In this document: positions 33,773 through 41,249 of the stretch, piece by piece
How the letters are laid out: each line of letters opens with the position of its first letter
Position numbering within the stretch: the first letter of the stretch is position 1
NCBI GenBank assembly: GCA_009784445.1
Contig: WRBQ01000011.1
Span: 1-49,551, forward strand
Direction: 5' to 3'
Length of the DNA: 49,551 bases
Source of the DNA: Oscillospiraceae bacterium
Lineage (GTDB): Bacteria; Bacillota; Clostridia; Oscillospirales; Acutalibacteraceae
The notes under the pieces: model-generated
Seen by the model: only the letters and a program-made list of their open reading frames with translations
Databases searched by the model: none
Told to the model about the DNA's origin: nothing
Position numbers and translations under genes: made by a program

Positions 33773-34708
33773 ATGCTGATGTCAATTGTGATTGCCAGCA
33801 AAAACGAAGGCAATTTGCTGCGCCAAACGCTAGATTCTATTTTTGCAGCAACGTGTGATGTTTCCTATGAAGTGATTATTGTGGATGATGGTTCACAGGA
33901 TGGGAGCTGTGATTTTTTGCGTGGCAACCATCCACCATATGCTGTCACGTTGCTTCGCACGCAGGGCATCGGATTAGCCCCTGCCAGAAACTTGGGTATG
34001 AACCATGCAAATGGCGATGTTTTGGTCATTTGTGACGCACACATTGCAGTGCTTCCTCACTGGCTTGACCATTTGGCACAGACCATACGGGAAGGTGCAG
34101 ATGCTGTTTGCCCCCAATTGGCCGACATGCACGAAGACCCATTGCCGCGAAAACGCTTGAATAGTTTAGACAGCGCAAGGTCTGGCGTGGTTGCTGCAGG
34201 CATGTGCGGAAAAACCATGTTGTCGTTGTTTCAGCCGCGCTGGCTTGCACCGCAGCAAACGGCAGTGGAGGTGCCTGTGTTGTGCGGCGGATGCTTTGCG
34301 CTCACACGCGCGGCGTTTGAGGCAACAGGCGGATATGAACCGGCATTTCGCAGCTATGGTTGGGATGAGGAGGAAATCTCCATCAAGCTGTGGACGTTTG
34401 GCTTCACGCTCAAGGCAACGCCACACACCTGTGTCAAGCATTTTTTTCGCCCCGCGGCACCTTATCCCATTCATAATGAAGATGTCATGCACAATTTTTT
34501 ATATCTTGCCATGTGCCATTACAGCGACAAACGCGTGGAGCAAATTAAGACAATGCTTCAGGCTTCCGGTGCAACCAAAGCAATGGCACGGCAGCTGTTC
34601 CCGCAGGTTTTTTCCGCAGAGAATATCAAGAGCAAACGCGAACTGTATCGTGAAAAAAGAATGCACAGCGACGATTGGTTTTTTGAACAATTTAAACTCA
34701 TGATGTAG
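33773..34708 (+). CDS. Family 2 glycosyltransferase
   Basis: 311 aa inverting GT-A enzyme, cytoplasmic. ATG at 33773 (MLMSIVIASKNEGN) follows AAAAGGAG. The fold is clear: EVIIVDDGSQDGS (nucleotide-sugar Asp), LAPARNLGMNHANGDVLVIC, then DAH as the metal-binding DxH motif, and GGCFALTRAAFEATGGY with YGWDEEEISIKLW. The DxH and WDEEE blocks resemble polypeptide N-acetylgalactosaminyltransferases more than wall-polymer enzymes, which fits a protein acceptor. It starts 17 bp after the Cys-rich gene, so the two form one transcript ending at the hairpin at 34754. Confidence 0.88.
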   Translation: MLMSIVIASKNEGNLLRQTLDSIFAATCDVSYEVIIVDDGSQDGSCDFLRGNHPPYAVTLLRTQGIGLAPARNLGMNHANGDVLVICDAHIAVLPHWLDHLAQTIREGADAVCPQLADMHEDPLPRKRLNSLDSARSGVVAAGMCGKTMLSLFQPRWLAPQQTAVEVPVLCGGCFALTRAAFEATGGYEPAFRSYGWDEEEISIKLWTFGFTLKATPHTCVKHFFRPAAPYPIHNEDVMHNFLYLAMCHYSDKRVEQIKTMLQASGATKAMARQLFPQVFSAENIKSKRELYREKRMHSDDWFFEQFKLMM

Positions 34709-34753
34709 GGTGTCAACTGCTGTCCGCACCAGCAACGAAAGCCGCTTCGCCAT

Positions 34754-34781
34754 GTCCTATGCCATTGTGCATAGGACTTTT
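34754..34781 (+). terminator. Terminator of the Cys-rich/glycosyltransferase unit
   Basis: GTCCTATGC/GCATAGGAC, 9-bp perfect stem with a 6-nt loop, then TTTT. Confidence 0.85.
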
Positions 34782-34808
34782 GTATACCAATTACCTAAAC
34801 GATGCTTA

Positions 34809-34843
34809 CACCTGTGGTGGGGCACCCTCGCGTACTCCACCGC
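34809..34843 (+). repeat. Palindromic tRNA-type spacer repeat, solitary copy
   Basis: CCTGTGGTGGGGCACCCTCG at 34811, followed by CG and then CTCCACCGCA at 34835; 20 of 22 bases match the copy at 40847-40868 between tRNA-Phe and tRNA-Gly. It is the one copy not beside a tRNA. Confidence 0.65.
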
Positions 34844-34861
34844 ATATATTTTGACTCAGCG

Positions 34862-34943
34862 GCACGCGATACGCGTGCATCTTTTTCGTTGTATGCTTAC
34901 ATTGAAAAAACCGTCGAACTTGACTGTTCGGCGGTCTTTTTTC
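34862..34943 (+). terminator. Two further hairpins with T-runs
   Basis: GCACGCG/CGCGTGC with a 3-nt loop (34862-34878) then ATCTTTTT, and CCGtCGAAC/GTTCGgCGG (34911-34934) flanked by A6 and T6. The second is symmetrical enough to stop the minus-strand kinase transcript as well. Confidence 0.6.
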
Positions 34944-34991
34944 TTGATATTACTGCGATTGCGAGTTGCTAAGTCCCATAAGGGCACTCGC
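34944..34991 (+). repeat. Stem-loop repeat left of the HipA-like gene
   Basis: Starts TTGATATTACT, then an outer stem GCGAGT/ACTCGC (34961-34966, 34986-34991) around TCCCATAAGGGC. A related element lies at 36444-36489 on the other side of the kinase gene. Confidence 0.6.
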
Positions 34992-34999
34992 GACTTTTG

Positions 35000-36256
35000 C
35001 TATCTTTCCATATCATTGCGTGATCTTTGTGGGTTTTTCGCACAATCACTAAACTGTGCCTTGCTTTTCTCAACACCAGCTTTAAGTTGGGCTGAGAGCG
35101 GCTTTCTCTGCAGCTGCAATTGCCGAACTAGCTCGATATTGTGGGTTAGTGCATCCAGCAGTGCCACGCGGCGCTCCTTGCTGATGAATGGCGATTGCGC
35201 AAAAATCGCATCGCATTCTTCATGCAGATCATGAAGTTGCTTTGCATTGAACCAGTCAAGATTTTGCACCAGCTGTATTTGCTCGGCATGTGTTTTCTTG
35301 AACGGCTTGCTTTCCTGCTCACGTCCAACAAATTGCGTGTGATGCCACATTGACGTTCCGCTGTCATAAACAGGAGCCAGCCCAAGCCATTCTAGGCTGT
35401 CCACATTGCGAACAAAGCCAAAGTTGTTATAATGCCGGTCTGTATTTGCGATGCAATAGTCAACAACGAGCATTTTCTCAATGGCAGCACGCGCATCGGG
35501 AATTCTCAGTGTGTCGCAACAATTCAGCAAATGCATAAAACTTGAGCGTTTGCCATCTTGTTTTTGTGTTTGCAAAACACGCCAAGCGGGCACCAATTCG
35601 GTTTCGGGTGTAATAAACGTTTGGCAAAGGCTATATGGTAGCTCATCTTGAACTGTCAGTGTGTACGGCACATGAGGAATATCCAGCCTTCGCATGACTG
35701 CGCAAGCAACCAGTTCGTTGAATGGCTCTTGCTGATAGTCACCGCTGCCGCCTTTCATCAAAAGTCGTTTTCCATCAGAAACCACCCACTTTTTGCGCAG
35801 CCAGCCATCAGAAGTATTATCCGGCGACATCAAATTAACCGCGTCATTCTCAATATAGCCGCCCCGAAATAAAATTTCCCCGATGTCATTTGAAAATGCA
35901 TTGTCAAAAAAGTTAACGTCTTTCCATTGCAGAGAAAGATTTTCGGGACGAACCCAATACTGGTCAGATAAACTCAAGCCATAAGCCTTTTGTGAAAGCG
36001 CAGCAGCCGTGCGAACCCCCAAGCCAAGCAGCAGGGGCTCAAAGCCTTCGCGGCTTGCGGGGATTGTGCGCCCACGCCACCAGTCATTGAGCTGTCCTCG
36101 GTTTGCACATCCAGCTTCGGGGCCGGTAATCCATGTTGTGCCAATCGGAAGGCGAGCGGCATCATGCGTTGCCACTACTTTGTCAATATATCCATTTTCC
36201 TCGTCAAGAATTAAATCCGCAACGGGAATGTTCTTGTGCATCAGCGTATAATTCAT
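35000..36256 (-). CDS. Solitary HipA-like Ser/Thr kinase
   Basis: 418 aa. ATG at 36256 follows AAGGAGGT. Kinase motifs of the HipA family are visible: RLLMKGGSGDYQQEPFNELV (Lys for ATP phosphate and the following Glu), DYCIANTDRHYNNFGFVRN (catalytic Asp and Asn) and LAPVYDSGTSMW (metal Asp). Known HipA proteins phosphorylate glutamyl-tRNA synthetase and cause growth arrest, normally controlled by HipB. No HipB or other helix-turn-helix gene lies next to it. It could be a toxin without antitoxin, a CtkA-like orphan or a kinase with a different target. It has its own promoter and sits between two related stem-loop repeats. Confidence 0.85.
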   Translation of the reverse strand: MNYTLMHKNIPVADLILDEENGYIDKVVATHDAARLPIGTTWITGPEAGCANRGQLNDWWRGRTIPASREGFEPLLLGLGVRTAAALSQKAYGLSLSDQYWVRPENLSLQWKDVNFFDNAFSNDIGEILFRGGYIENDAVNLMSPDNTSDGWLRKKWVVSDGKRLLMKGGSGDYQQEPFNELVACAVMRRLDIPHVPYTLTVQDELPYSLCQTFITPETELVPAWRVLQTQKQDGKRSSFMHLLNCCDTLRIPDARAAIEKMLVVDYCIANTDRHYNNFGFVRNVDSLEWLGLAPVYDSGTSMWHHTQFVGREQESKPFKKTHAEQIQLVQNLDWFNAKQLHDLHEECDAIFAQSPFISKERRVALLDALTHNIELVRQLQLQRKPLSAQLKAGVEKSKAQFSDCAKNPQRSRNDMER

Positions 36257-36301
36257 ACAAGCTACCTCCTTGCACAGTGATTATAGATTTCTTTTAATTA
36301 T

Positions 36302-36330
36302 AGTATACCACACTAAAGCAAATTTGGCAA
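36302..36330 (-). promoter_or_regulatory. Promoter of the HipA-like gene
   Basis: Minus strand TTGCCA (36330-36325), 17 bp, TATACT (36307-36302), 45 bp before the ATG. Confidence 0.75.
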
Positions 36331-36443
36331 GAAAATATTGCACACGCCTGTATTGATATACAATCAGGCTTGTGGTATTACTATTCCCTAGGATAATTAA
36401 GAGTGCGTAGCTGCAAACGCTGTAATGTCCGGCCGGTAAAACG

Positions 36444-36489
36444 TTGATATTACTAGTGTTCGGAGTAAATCCCATAAGGGCATCCGCAC
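36444..36489 (+). repeat. Stem-loop repeat right of the HipA-like gene
   Basis: TTGATATTACT then CGGA/TCCG (36461-36464, 36483-36486) around TCCCATAAGGGC. Compared with 34944-34991 the outer stem differs on both sides while pairing is kept. Confidence 0.6.
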
Positions 36490-36510
36490 CATATTAAATG
36501 CTAAAATTTA

Positions 36511-36551
36511 ATACCAAGCGAGCCGCCTGATTTGGGTGGCTCGCTTGGTAT
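36511..36551. terminator. Long hairpin, likely bidirectional terminator
   Basis: Perfect 14-bp stem ATACCAAGCGAGCC/GGCTCGCTTGGTAT (36511-36524, 36538-36551). The minus strand continues TTAAATTTT. The loop-side GCC...GGGT resembles the terminator at 38323. The rest of 36552-36800 shows no gene or recognisable element. Confidence 0.5.
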
Positions 36552-36800
36552 ATGTGGACCGGAAAGTCGCAGTGGGGGTTAGCAGTATTCGGCAGGTTTC
36601 GCGCTGGTGCTTTGTTAGGCATTGTAACGGCCACAGAAGGCACTCACTCGCTTCTTTACCGCATTGCGTAAAATATCGTAAGCCCCCTGTTTGAACTCTT
36701 GAATAAAAGGTCATGCAAGATAAAACCGCGAGTCCCAAAATTCATGAAAGCACGCAACTGGTGGACAATTTGCGCGAAACATGATGCAGAAAGAAATTTT

Positions 36801-37338
36801 ATGTTAAGAGCAAGAATGCGAAAAAATTTGGCAATACTGTTGGCAATTGTCATGGCGGTTGGGGCTTTGACAATCATGCCTGTCGCTGTTGACACGGCAG
36901 TGAGCTCAGAGTATGAAGCATATGAAGCCGCACATGGGCTTGCGCAAGAATTAGAAGCAGATAGCTTAGAATTTGAAGAAATTTCTGATGAACTTGCGAG
37001 GAGCATCTTAACTAGCACGCTGCAAGGCGCAATCGGTATGCAAGGATTTTATGGATACATTCTCGAGCAATGCCGCAATAGAAATTTTCAGCGAGCATTC
37101 TGGGATTTTCAACGGTTTGGGCATGCGTGTGTCAGCGAATATGGTTGCGCAAATTGCAGCATTGCCCGAAGTGTATGCTATATACCCCAACTGGGCGATG
37201 GACGATTCGCAACCAGAGTCAGATGAATTCCCCATCGCGTTTAGTGAATCTGTTGCGATCGCGTCTAGTGAACCGCCCCCCTTACTGTATGCAAAACGCG
37301 GACGCACCCATGATTTAGGGCGGAACTACTTGCTCTAA
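36801..37338 (+). pseudogene. Remnant of an exported subtilisin-like (S8) protease: signal peptide and prodomain only
   Basis: ATG at 36801 opens a good signal peptide (MRKNLAILLAIVMAVGALTI) and an acidic stretch. From about 37050 the meaningful protein continues in another frame: IFSEHSGIFNGLGMRVSANM and IAALPEVYAIYPN, the pattern of the peptidase-inhibitor I9 prodomain of subtilases. A frameshift near 37045-37051 separates the two, and the second frame stops at 37338 before any catalytic domain. No Asp/His/Ser motifs are found downstream. The gene is therefore broken and truncated. Confidence 0.65.
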
Positions 37339-37352
37339 TCGAACGCCGCAAC

Positions 37353-37425
37353 AAGAGGACGGCTGACTGTTTATCTTACGGACACAAAGTTCCAGGGATA
37401 TAATCGTCAGACCGCTTGCCCTCTT
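37353..37425 (+). ncRNA. Degenerate c-di-GMP-I (GEMM) riboswitch-like element
   Basis: Closing arms AAGAGG (37353-37358) and CCTCTT (37420-37425). Between them GGACACAAAG and CCAGGG, then CAGACCGCTTGCC, follow the GEMM order GACGCAAAG, AGGG, AGAC-GxC-GTTGCC. The GNRA tetraloop hairpin and one internal stem are poor. It stands before a decayed gene, so it may itself be a relic. A chance match is possible. Confidence 0.3.
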
Positions 37426-37512
37426 ATTATGGCTTAAACAACAAACGCGATCACACACACGGTTGGCTACCGGAGTGAAACCGCAATCTTATTGTAGCAG
37501 GAATATAACCGA

Positions 37513-37550
37513 AAACAGCCATGCCGCTACACGCGTGCGTGGCTGTTTCG
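37513..37550 (+). terminator. Terminator-like hairpin
   Basis: AAACAGCCA (37513-37521) and TGGCTGTTT (37540-37548) with the T-run forming part of the stem. It follows the riboswitch-like element and precedes the radical SAM remnant. Confidence 0.65.
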
Positions 37551-37573
37551 TCATTTTGAAGGAGGCTTTTCAT

Positions 37574-37862
37574 ATCAACATACTTTTACTTGAACCCGCT
37601 TACACTGCCAAATTCCCACCACTAGGGCTGATGAAACTCTCGGCATATCACAAGCGACTTCGTGCATTTCGCCAAGGGCACAACAGACCTGCAAGCCGCG
37701 TGGGATCGTATCTACATCACCACGCTGTTTACCTACGAATGGCAGCGAACTATTGACACTATCGAATACGCCAAGACGCTCGTGCCGCCGGAATGCATCT
37801 TCATCGGCGGGGTGCGCACCATATGCGCTGGGATCTGCAAATTTACCTGTCCGTTGACTTGA
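37574..37862 (+). pseudogene. Radical SAM protein N-terminal remnant with ATC in place of the start codon
   Basis: A GGAGG site at 37561-37565 is followed 8 nt later by ATC, then INILLLEPAYTAKFPPLGLM and KLSAYHKR, the N-terminus of B12-binding/radical SAM proteins of the KILLLEPNYKNKYPPLGLMK type. The frame then shifts: FAKGTTDLQAAWDRIYITTL and YEWQRTIDTIEYAKTLVPPE continue it in another frame to 37862. The Cys cluster and everything downstream are missing. Lost start, at least one frameshift and truncation make it a clear pseudogene. Confidence 0.65.
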
Positions 37863-38320
37863 TTCAGGCGGGCGTTGGCTCAAGCGGGGGCTTCAGTGGA
37901 GAAACGCACGAGAAATACCGCATATACTCCAAGCAAAGCTATGTCTTCACTTATTGCCTTAGTCCAATTCACGTCGACCAAAACAGCACAGCAAGCTTGA
38001 TGCAGCAGGCACAAACACGGCGCACGGCAAAGCCTTCAAGCAGCGCAGAATTAAGCGCAGGCTACGTCTCCCCTGCTTTTTCAACCAATGATGCAGAATT
38101 ATCGGCCATCGTTGAGCTGCCGGACGTTGCTGTTGCGACTACGGTGGGTTGTGAACCCGAGTTGCCCACTTCAATCACCGCGGTGCGCGCAAATGGCGCA
38201 ACATCGTCAGTCGGTGTGCTTTGGCAGACCTATACGCCGCAGCAAATTGCTGCATCGGGTTCATGCGGCACCGTGGAGGATGCCGGCATCATTCCGAACT
38301 GTGTGGTAACCGTGCACTAG
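37863..38320 (+). pseudogene. Fragment with a bacterial Ig-like (group 4) domain end
   Basis: In one frame to the stop at 38320, the last 75 residues (AELSAIVELPDVAVATTVGC, ELPTSITAVRANGATSSVGV, LWQTYTP and ending CVVTVH) have the pattern of Ig-like group 4 domains found at the C-terminal end of exported glycosidases and adhesins. The preceding part (37863-38080) has no recognised homology and no start or ribosome site. It is best read as the 3' remnant of a large surface protein. Confidence 0.5.
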
Positions 38321-38322
38321 CG

Positions 38323-38356
38323 AAAAAAGAGCCGCCCAAAACGGGTGGCTCTTTTT
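38323..38356. terminator. Bidirectional terminator between the Ig-like fragment and the MFS gene
   Basis: AAAAGAGCC(G)CCC and GGG(T)GGCTCTTTT (38325-38337, 38343-38355), A-rich and T-rich at either end; it would serve the minus-strand transporter that stops at 38375. Confidence 0.85.
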
Positions 38357-38374
38357 ATTTTGCTATTTCGCTGG

Positions 38375-39994
38375 TTAATCGTCAAAACCCACGCCAACAG
38401 TCTCGCGTTCGTCTTCTAGGCGTGCTTTTACTTCTGCGGCCAGACGGCGGCGTTCGGCCAAGTCGGCCTCAACTTGCTCGCGCTGCGCGTTGGGATATTT
38501 ATACAAAATGCGCGACAGCAAGGCGATGGCTGTTGTGAGCAGAGGCATCCATAGCCACATTCTGGGCATCCACCGCAGATAAGTTGGGCCTTGCCCAGGT
38601 TGCGGCAAGCCGGTTTCGGGGTGATATTCCCCTACGATGCCCAATTCGGGGTCAAAACCTAACACAAACTGCTGAAAGAATGCGCCGGTCACGTCGTTGA
38701 TGCGGTTGGTTATCAGTTTGTTTTTCAGGCCTTCCACAGCCATGGTTGCGCCTTCGGTGCGGCGGCCGGTTTTCCATTCCACGTAGTCAAGCATCTCAAA
38801 TTGGTTGATGCGGTGCGCCACGCTGTTGCCCACGCGGCCAAACGTGCGCAGACACATCTCCATTAGCATGTGAAAACCGAAACGTGGAACTGTGTTTACG
38901 CCAACCAATGCGCGAGCAAGAATGGCCACCAGACCAATGCTTTCGTGCAGCACTTGCGTGTTGCGCGGCCCGCCCAGCTTGTTGATGATGGGCAATGAAA
39001 ACGGCACAATGAAGTTAACAGGAATGCTCACGATGTTGTCGCGTGCCCACAAAATGGTTTCAGCTTGCACGGCGGCACCGCCTATTGTGACTGGCGGCAA
39101 TACTCTTAAAAGGTCGCTAAAGCGAAAGAAGTCGCGGTCGGGAATGGTGGGAACAGCTGCCACCAGCAACGCACGGATGTTGTCTAGCCAAAAGTATTTG
39201 TTGTGCCGCGTGATTTTAAAGGCTTCCCAAACGCCAATCATGGTTGATTTAAACGTGAATTCTTCGGCTACGGGGTTTTGATGGTCGGGCAGGCGTTGGA
39301 TGATAAAGGTGGGACCCCAGTTGCCAAGGATGGAGGGCAGGGTGAAAATTGCGGTGCCAATCAACAGAATTTGATACATGCTTAAACCTAGCGCATAACG
39401 CAGGCCAATGAGCGCCCCCCCAAGGGGCACCAGCATTTCGTGAATTGTTTCGCCAAGCCCTTGGGCAAGGTTTATCTTGCGGCGTTGTGCGGGGTCATCG
39501 GTGGTATGCACCACAAGCTTTGTGCCTGCAACACCGGCTGGTGTGCCAATAAAGTCAGCAATGCAACGGCAAATGATGAGTATCGTCAGACGTTGCCAGT
39601 GGCTGATTCCGCCAAAGCCCAGCATGGGGATTAAAATCAAAATTGGCCCCAGCGTGCCTGAAAGACGATTTATCCATCGGTGCGTGTTTAACTTGAAGTT
39701 TTTGGTGTCCATGAAGGCACCGGCGAAGGGGTCGTTGAGTGCATCAAACACACCAACGATGGTGTTGGCGATGGCGCTGTCTGCAAGTGGAATGCGGAAG
39801 TACTGTGTGAATACCCAGCCTTGTTCCCACGAAAACGCATTGCGAAACGCATTGGTTACGCTGTTAATTACGTGCATGCCTTGTTCCCATGGCCGCACTT
39901 GTTCGTTGGGCAGGTCACGCCCGCGCCACCATCTCACCGGGTGGCGGCCAATGTAGCGCAATGTTTCGCGCTTTTCCGGGGTTAAAATCGCCAT
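38375..39994 (-). CDS. GPH-like MFS transporter
   Basis: 539 aa, about twelve helices. The GPH signature is DYVEWKTGRRTEGATMAVEG, as in the transporter at 1-1289, and the N-terminal half has FDALNDPFAGAFMD corresponding to the family's D-P-x-G-x-xxD motif. It is longer than usual family members (about 450-480), with a 40-residue soluble N-terminus (PEKRETLRYIGRHPVRWWRG) and a charged C-terminal coiled tail (EQVEADLAERRRLAAEVKAR). ATG at 39994 has GGGAG upstream. No hydrolase or kinase is adjacent. Sugar or glycoside uptake is the family default; the substrate is unknown. Confidence 0.82.
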   Translation of the reverse strand: MAILTPEKRETLRYIGRHPVRWWRGRDLPNEQVRPWEQGMHVINSVTNAFRNAFSWEQGWVFTQYFRIPLADSAIANTIVGVFDALNDPFAGAFMDTKNFKLNTHRWINRLSGTLGPILILIPMLGFGGISHWQRLTILIICRCIADFIGTPAGVAGTKLVVHTTDDPAQRRKINLAQGLGETIHEMLVPLGGALIGLRYALGLSMYQILLIGTAIFTLPSILGNWGPTFIIQRLPDHQNPVAEEFTFKSTMIGVWEAFKITRHNKYFWLDNIRALLVAAVPTIPDRDFFRFSDLLRVLPPVTIGGAAVQAETILWARDNIVSIPVNFIVPFSLPIINKLGGPRNTQVLHESIGLVAILARALVGVNTVPRFGFHMLMEMCLRTFGRVGNSVAHRINQFEMLDYVEWKTGRRTEGATMAVEGLKNKLITNRINDVTGAFFQQFVLGFDPELGIVGEYHPETGLPQPGQGPTYLRWMPRMWLWMPLLTTAIALLSRILYKYPNAQREQVEADLAERRRLAAEVKARLEDERETVGVGFDD

Positions 39995-40095
39995 TCAATA
40001 CTCTCCCTTGCACAAAATCGTTCATCCTATTGTAACGCATTTTGGCAGGCATGTCAAGGGGAAAAACTTAACGTGTAAAAAATTTCAAAAAAGGC

Positions 40096-40124
40096 TTGCA
40101 TTTTGCAAAAAGATGTGATATAAT
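40096..40124 (+). promoter_or_regulatory. Promoter of secG
   Basis: TTGCAT (40096-40101), 17 bp, TATAAT (40119-40124). A leader of about 55 nt precedes the ATG. Confidence 0.8.
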
Positions 40125-40184
40125 AATCGTTGGCATTATGTGTGCAAACATTTCAGATACATACTAGAAAGACAGGATGACAAC

Positions 40185-40439
40185 ATGAGTTGGTATCAAA
40201 TTATTTTGGCGTGCAGCATCATTTTACTTTCTGTTGCGCTCATTATTCTTATCATGCTGCAAGAAAGCAAGTCGCAAGGGCTCAGCGGTGTTATCGCCGG
40301 TGGGGCCGACAATTTGTTTGGCAAAACCAAAGGCCGCTCGTTTGAAGACAAGCTGGTGAAGTACACCAAAGTTGGCACAGGCATCTTTTTTGTGCTCACG
40401 CTTGGCTCTACGCTGTTGTTTTTGTTTTTTAGTCGCTAG
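40185..40439 (+). CDS. secG: Preprotein translocase subunit SecG
   Basis: 84 aa, two transmembrane helices (IILACSIILLSVALIILIML and GIFFVLTLGSTLLFLFF) joined by the conserved QESKSQGLSGVIAGGADNLF loop, the standard SecG pattern. ATG at 40185 lies behind CAGGATGACA, a modest ribosome site; an earlier in-frame codon would sit too near the promoter. Works with SecYE in export. The gene is followed directly by a tRNA array; SecG next to a tRNA is common. The usual rnr/smpB neighbours are not seen. Confidence 0.92.
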   Translation: MSWYQIILACSIILLSVALIILIMLQESKSQGLSGVIAGGADNLFGKTKGRSFEDKLVKYTKVGTGIFFVLTLGSTLLFLFFSR

Positions 40440-40462
40440 TTAAAATTTTTTCCAAAAAACTA

Positions 40463-40491
40463 TTGACAAATGGCGAATGCTGGTGTATAAT
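40463..40491 (+). promoter_or_regulatory. Consensus promoter of the tRNA array
   Basis: TTGACA (40463-40468), 17 bp, TATAAT (40486-40491): perfect in both hexamers. First tRNA begins 14 nt later. Confidence 0.9.
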
Positions 40492-40504
40492 AGTTTTTGG
40501 CTTT

Positions 40505-40581
40505 GGGAGCATAGCTCAGCTGGTTAGAGCACCTGCCTTACAAGCAGGGGGTCGCAGGTTCGACTCCTGCTGCTCCCACCA
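40505..40581 (+). tRNA. tRNA-Val(UAC)
   Basis: 77 nt, acceptor GGGAGCA/TGCTCCC, anticodon loop CTTACAA (TAC), T-loop TTCGACT, CCA encoded. Confidence 0.97.
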
Positions 40582-40602
40582 GTAGCACCCTTCCCTTTTT
40601 GT

Positions 40603-40679
40603 GGCCCAGTAGTTCAGTTGGTTAGAACGCCAGCCTGTCACGCTGGAGGTCGACGGTTCGAGCCCGTTCTGGGTCGCCA
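40603..40679 (+). tRNA. tRNA-Asp(GUC)
   Basis: 77 nt, acceptor GGCCCAG/CTGGGTC, anticodon loop CTGTCAC (GTC), CCA encoded. Confidence 0.97.
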
Positions 40680-40767
40680 AACCTGCGGTTAGCACCCCTC
40701 GCGCGTTTACTTTGTTGAATGCGCGAGTGTGCTGCCCGCGATAATAAGCGAGTTTTGCTAAGCATTC
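40680..40767 (+). repeat. Palindromic spacer repeat between tRNA-Asp and tRNA-Phe
   Basis: CCTGCGGTTAGCACCCCTCG (from 40682) runs into CGCG and pairs with GCGCGAGTGTGCT (40723-40735). A variant of the GAGCACCCTCGCG family with one extra C. Confidence 0.65.
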
Positions 40768-40843
<76 letters not shown>

Positions 40844-40888
40844 CCCCTGCGGTGGAGCACCCTCGCGCGGGCGCTCCACCGTGGTCAT
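40844..40888 (+). repeat. Palindromic spacer repeat after tRNA-Phe
   Basis: CGGTGGAGC (40850-40858) pairs with GCTCCACCG (40873-40881); the middle holds GAGCACCCTCGCG (40855-40867), identical to the word in the tRNA-Ser terminator. No T-run follows, so it looks like a processing or structural element rather than a terminator. Confidence 0.7.
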
Positions 40889-40946
40889 AGTTTTTGCGCG
40901 GTTGCGTATATTTGGAGTTAGGACGTAGGATTTTAGGAAAGTTAGT

Positions 40947-41022
40947 GCGGATGTAGCTCATCTGGTAGAGCGCCACCTTGCCAAGGTGGAGGTAGCGAGT
41001 TCGAGCCTCGTCATCCGCTCCA
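40947..41022 (+). tRNA. tRNA-Gly(GCC)
   Basis: 76 nt, acceptor GCGGATG/CATCCGC, anticodon loop TTGCCAA (GCC), CCA encoded. Confidence 0.97.
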
Positions 41023-41058
41023 TTGCCCTAACCTGCATTCTAGCTCCTCATCTTTTTC

Positions 41059-41133
<75 letters not shown>

Positions 41134-41134
41134 G

Positions 41135-41236
41135 CACCTGCGGTGTGGCTTTCTCGCGTTTGCATAACAGCTTGTGTAACTGCAAAGAATTAGTTGTGTA
41201 ACGCGCGAGAGAGCCTCAGCGCAGGTTATTTTTATT
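41135..41236 (+). terminator. Long imperfect hairpin ending the tRNA array
   Basis: ACCTGCG, GGCT and CTCGCG on the left pair with CGCGAG, AGCC and CGCAGGT on the right (arms 41136-41159 and 41200-41227), followed by TATTTTTATT. The loop contains a second small stem TTTGCA/TGCAAA. Same sequence words as the tRNA spacer repeats. Confidence 0.7.
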
Positions 41237-41249
41237 ACTGGAGGTTTTT

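Noticed and set aside
32616-34708. A glycocin (glycosylated bacteriocin) locus
   Set aside because: The Cys-rich protein is 379 aa without a leader or double-glycine site, and no peptidase-ABC transporter follows.
34710-35234. A 174-residue plus-strand open frame after the glycosyltransferase
   Set aside because: It runs through three terminator-like hairpins and antisense into the HipA-like gene; no start signal.
34944-36489. Integron attC sites around the HipA-like gene
   Set aside because: The stem-loops lack the GTTRRRY/RYYYAAC core sites and there is no integrase.
36508-36738. A 76-residue minus-strand open frame
   Set aside because: No ribosome site, no homology by eye, and its end crosses the long hairpin at 36511-36551.
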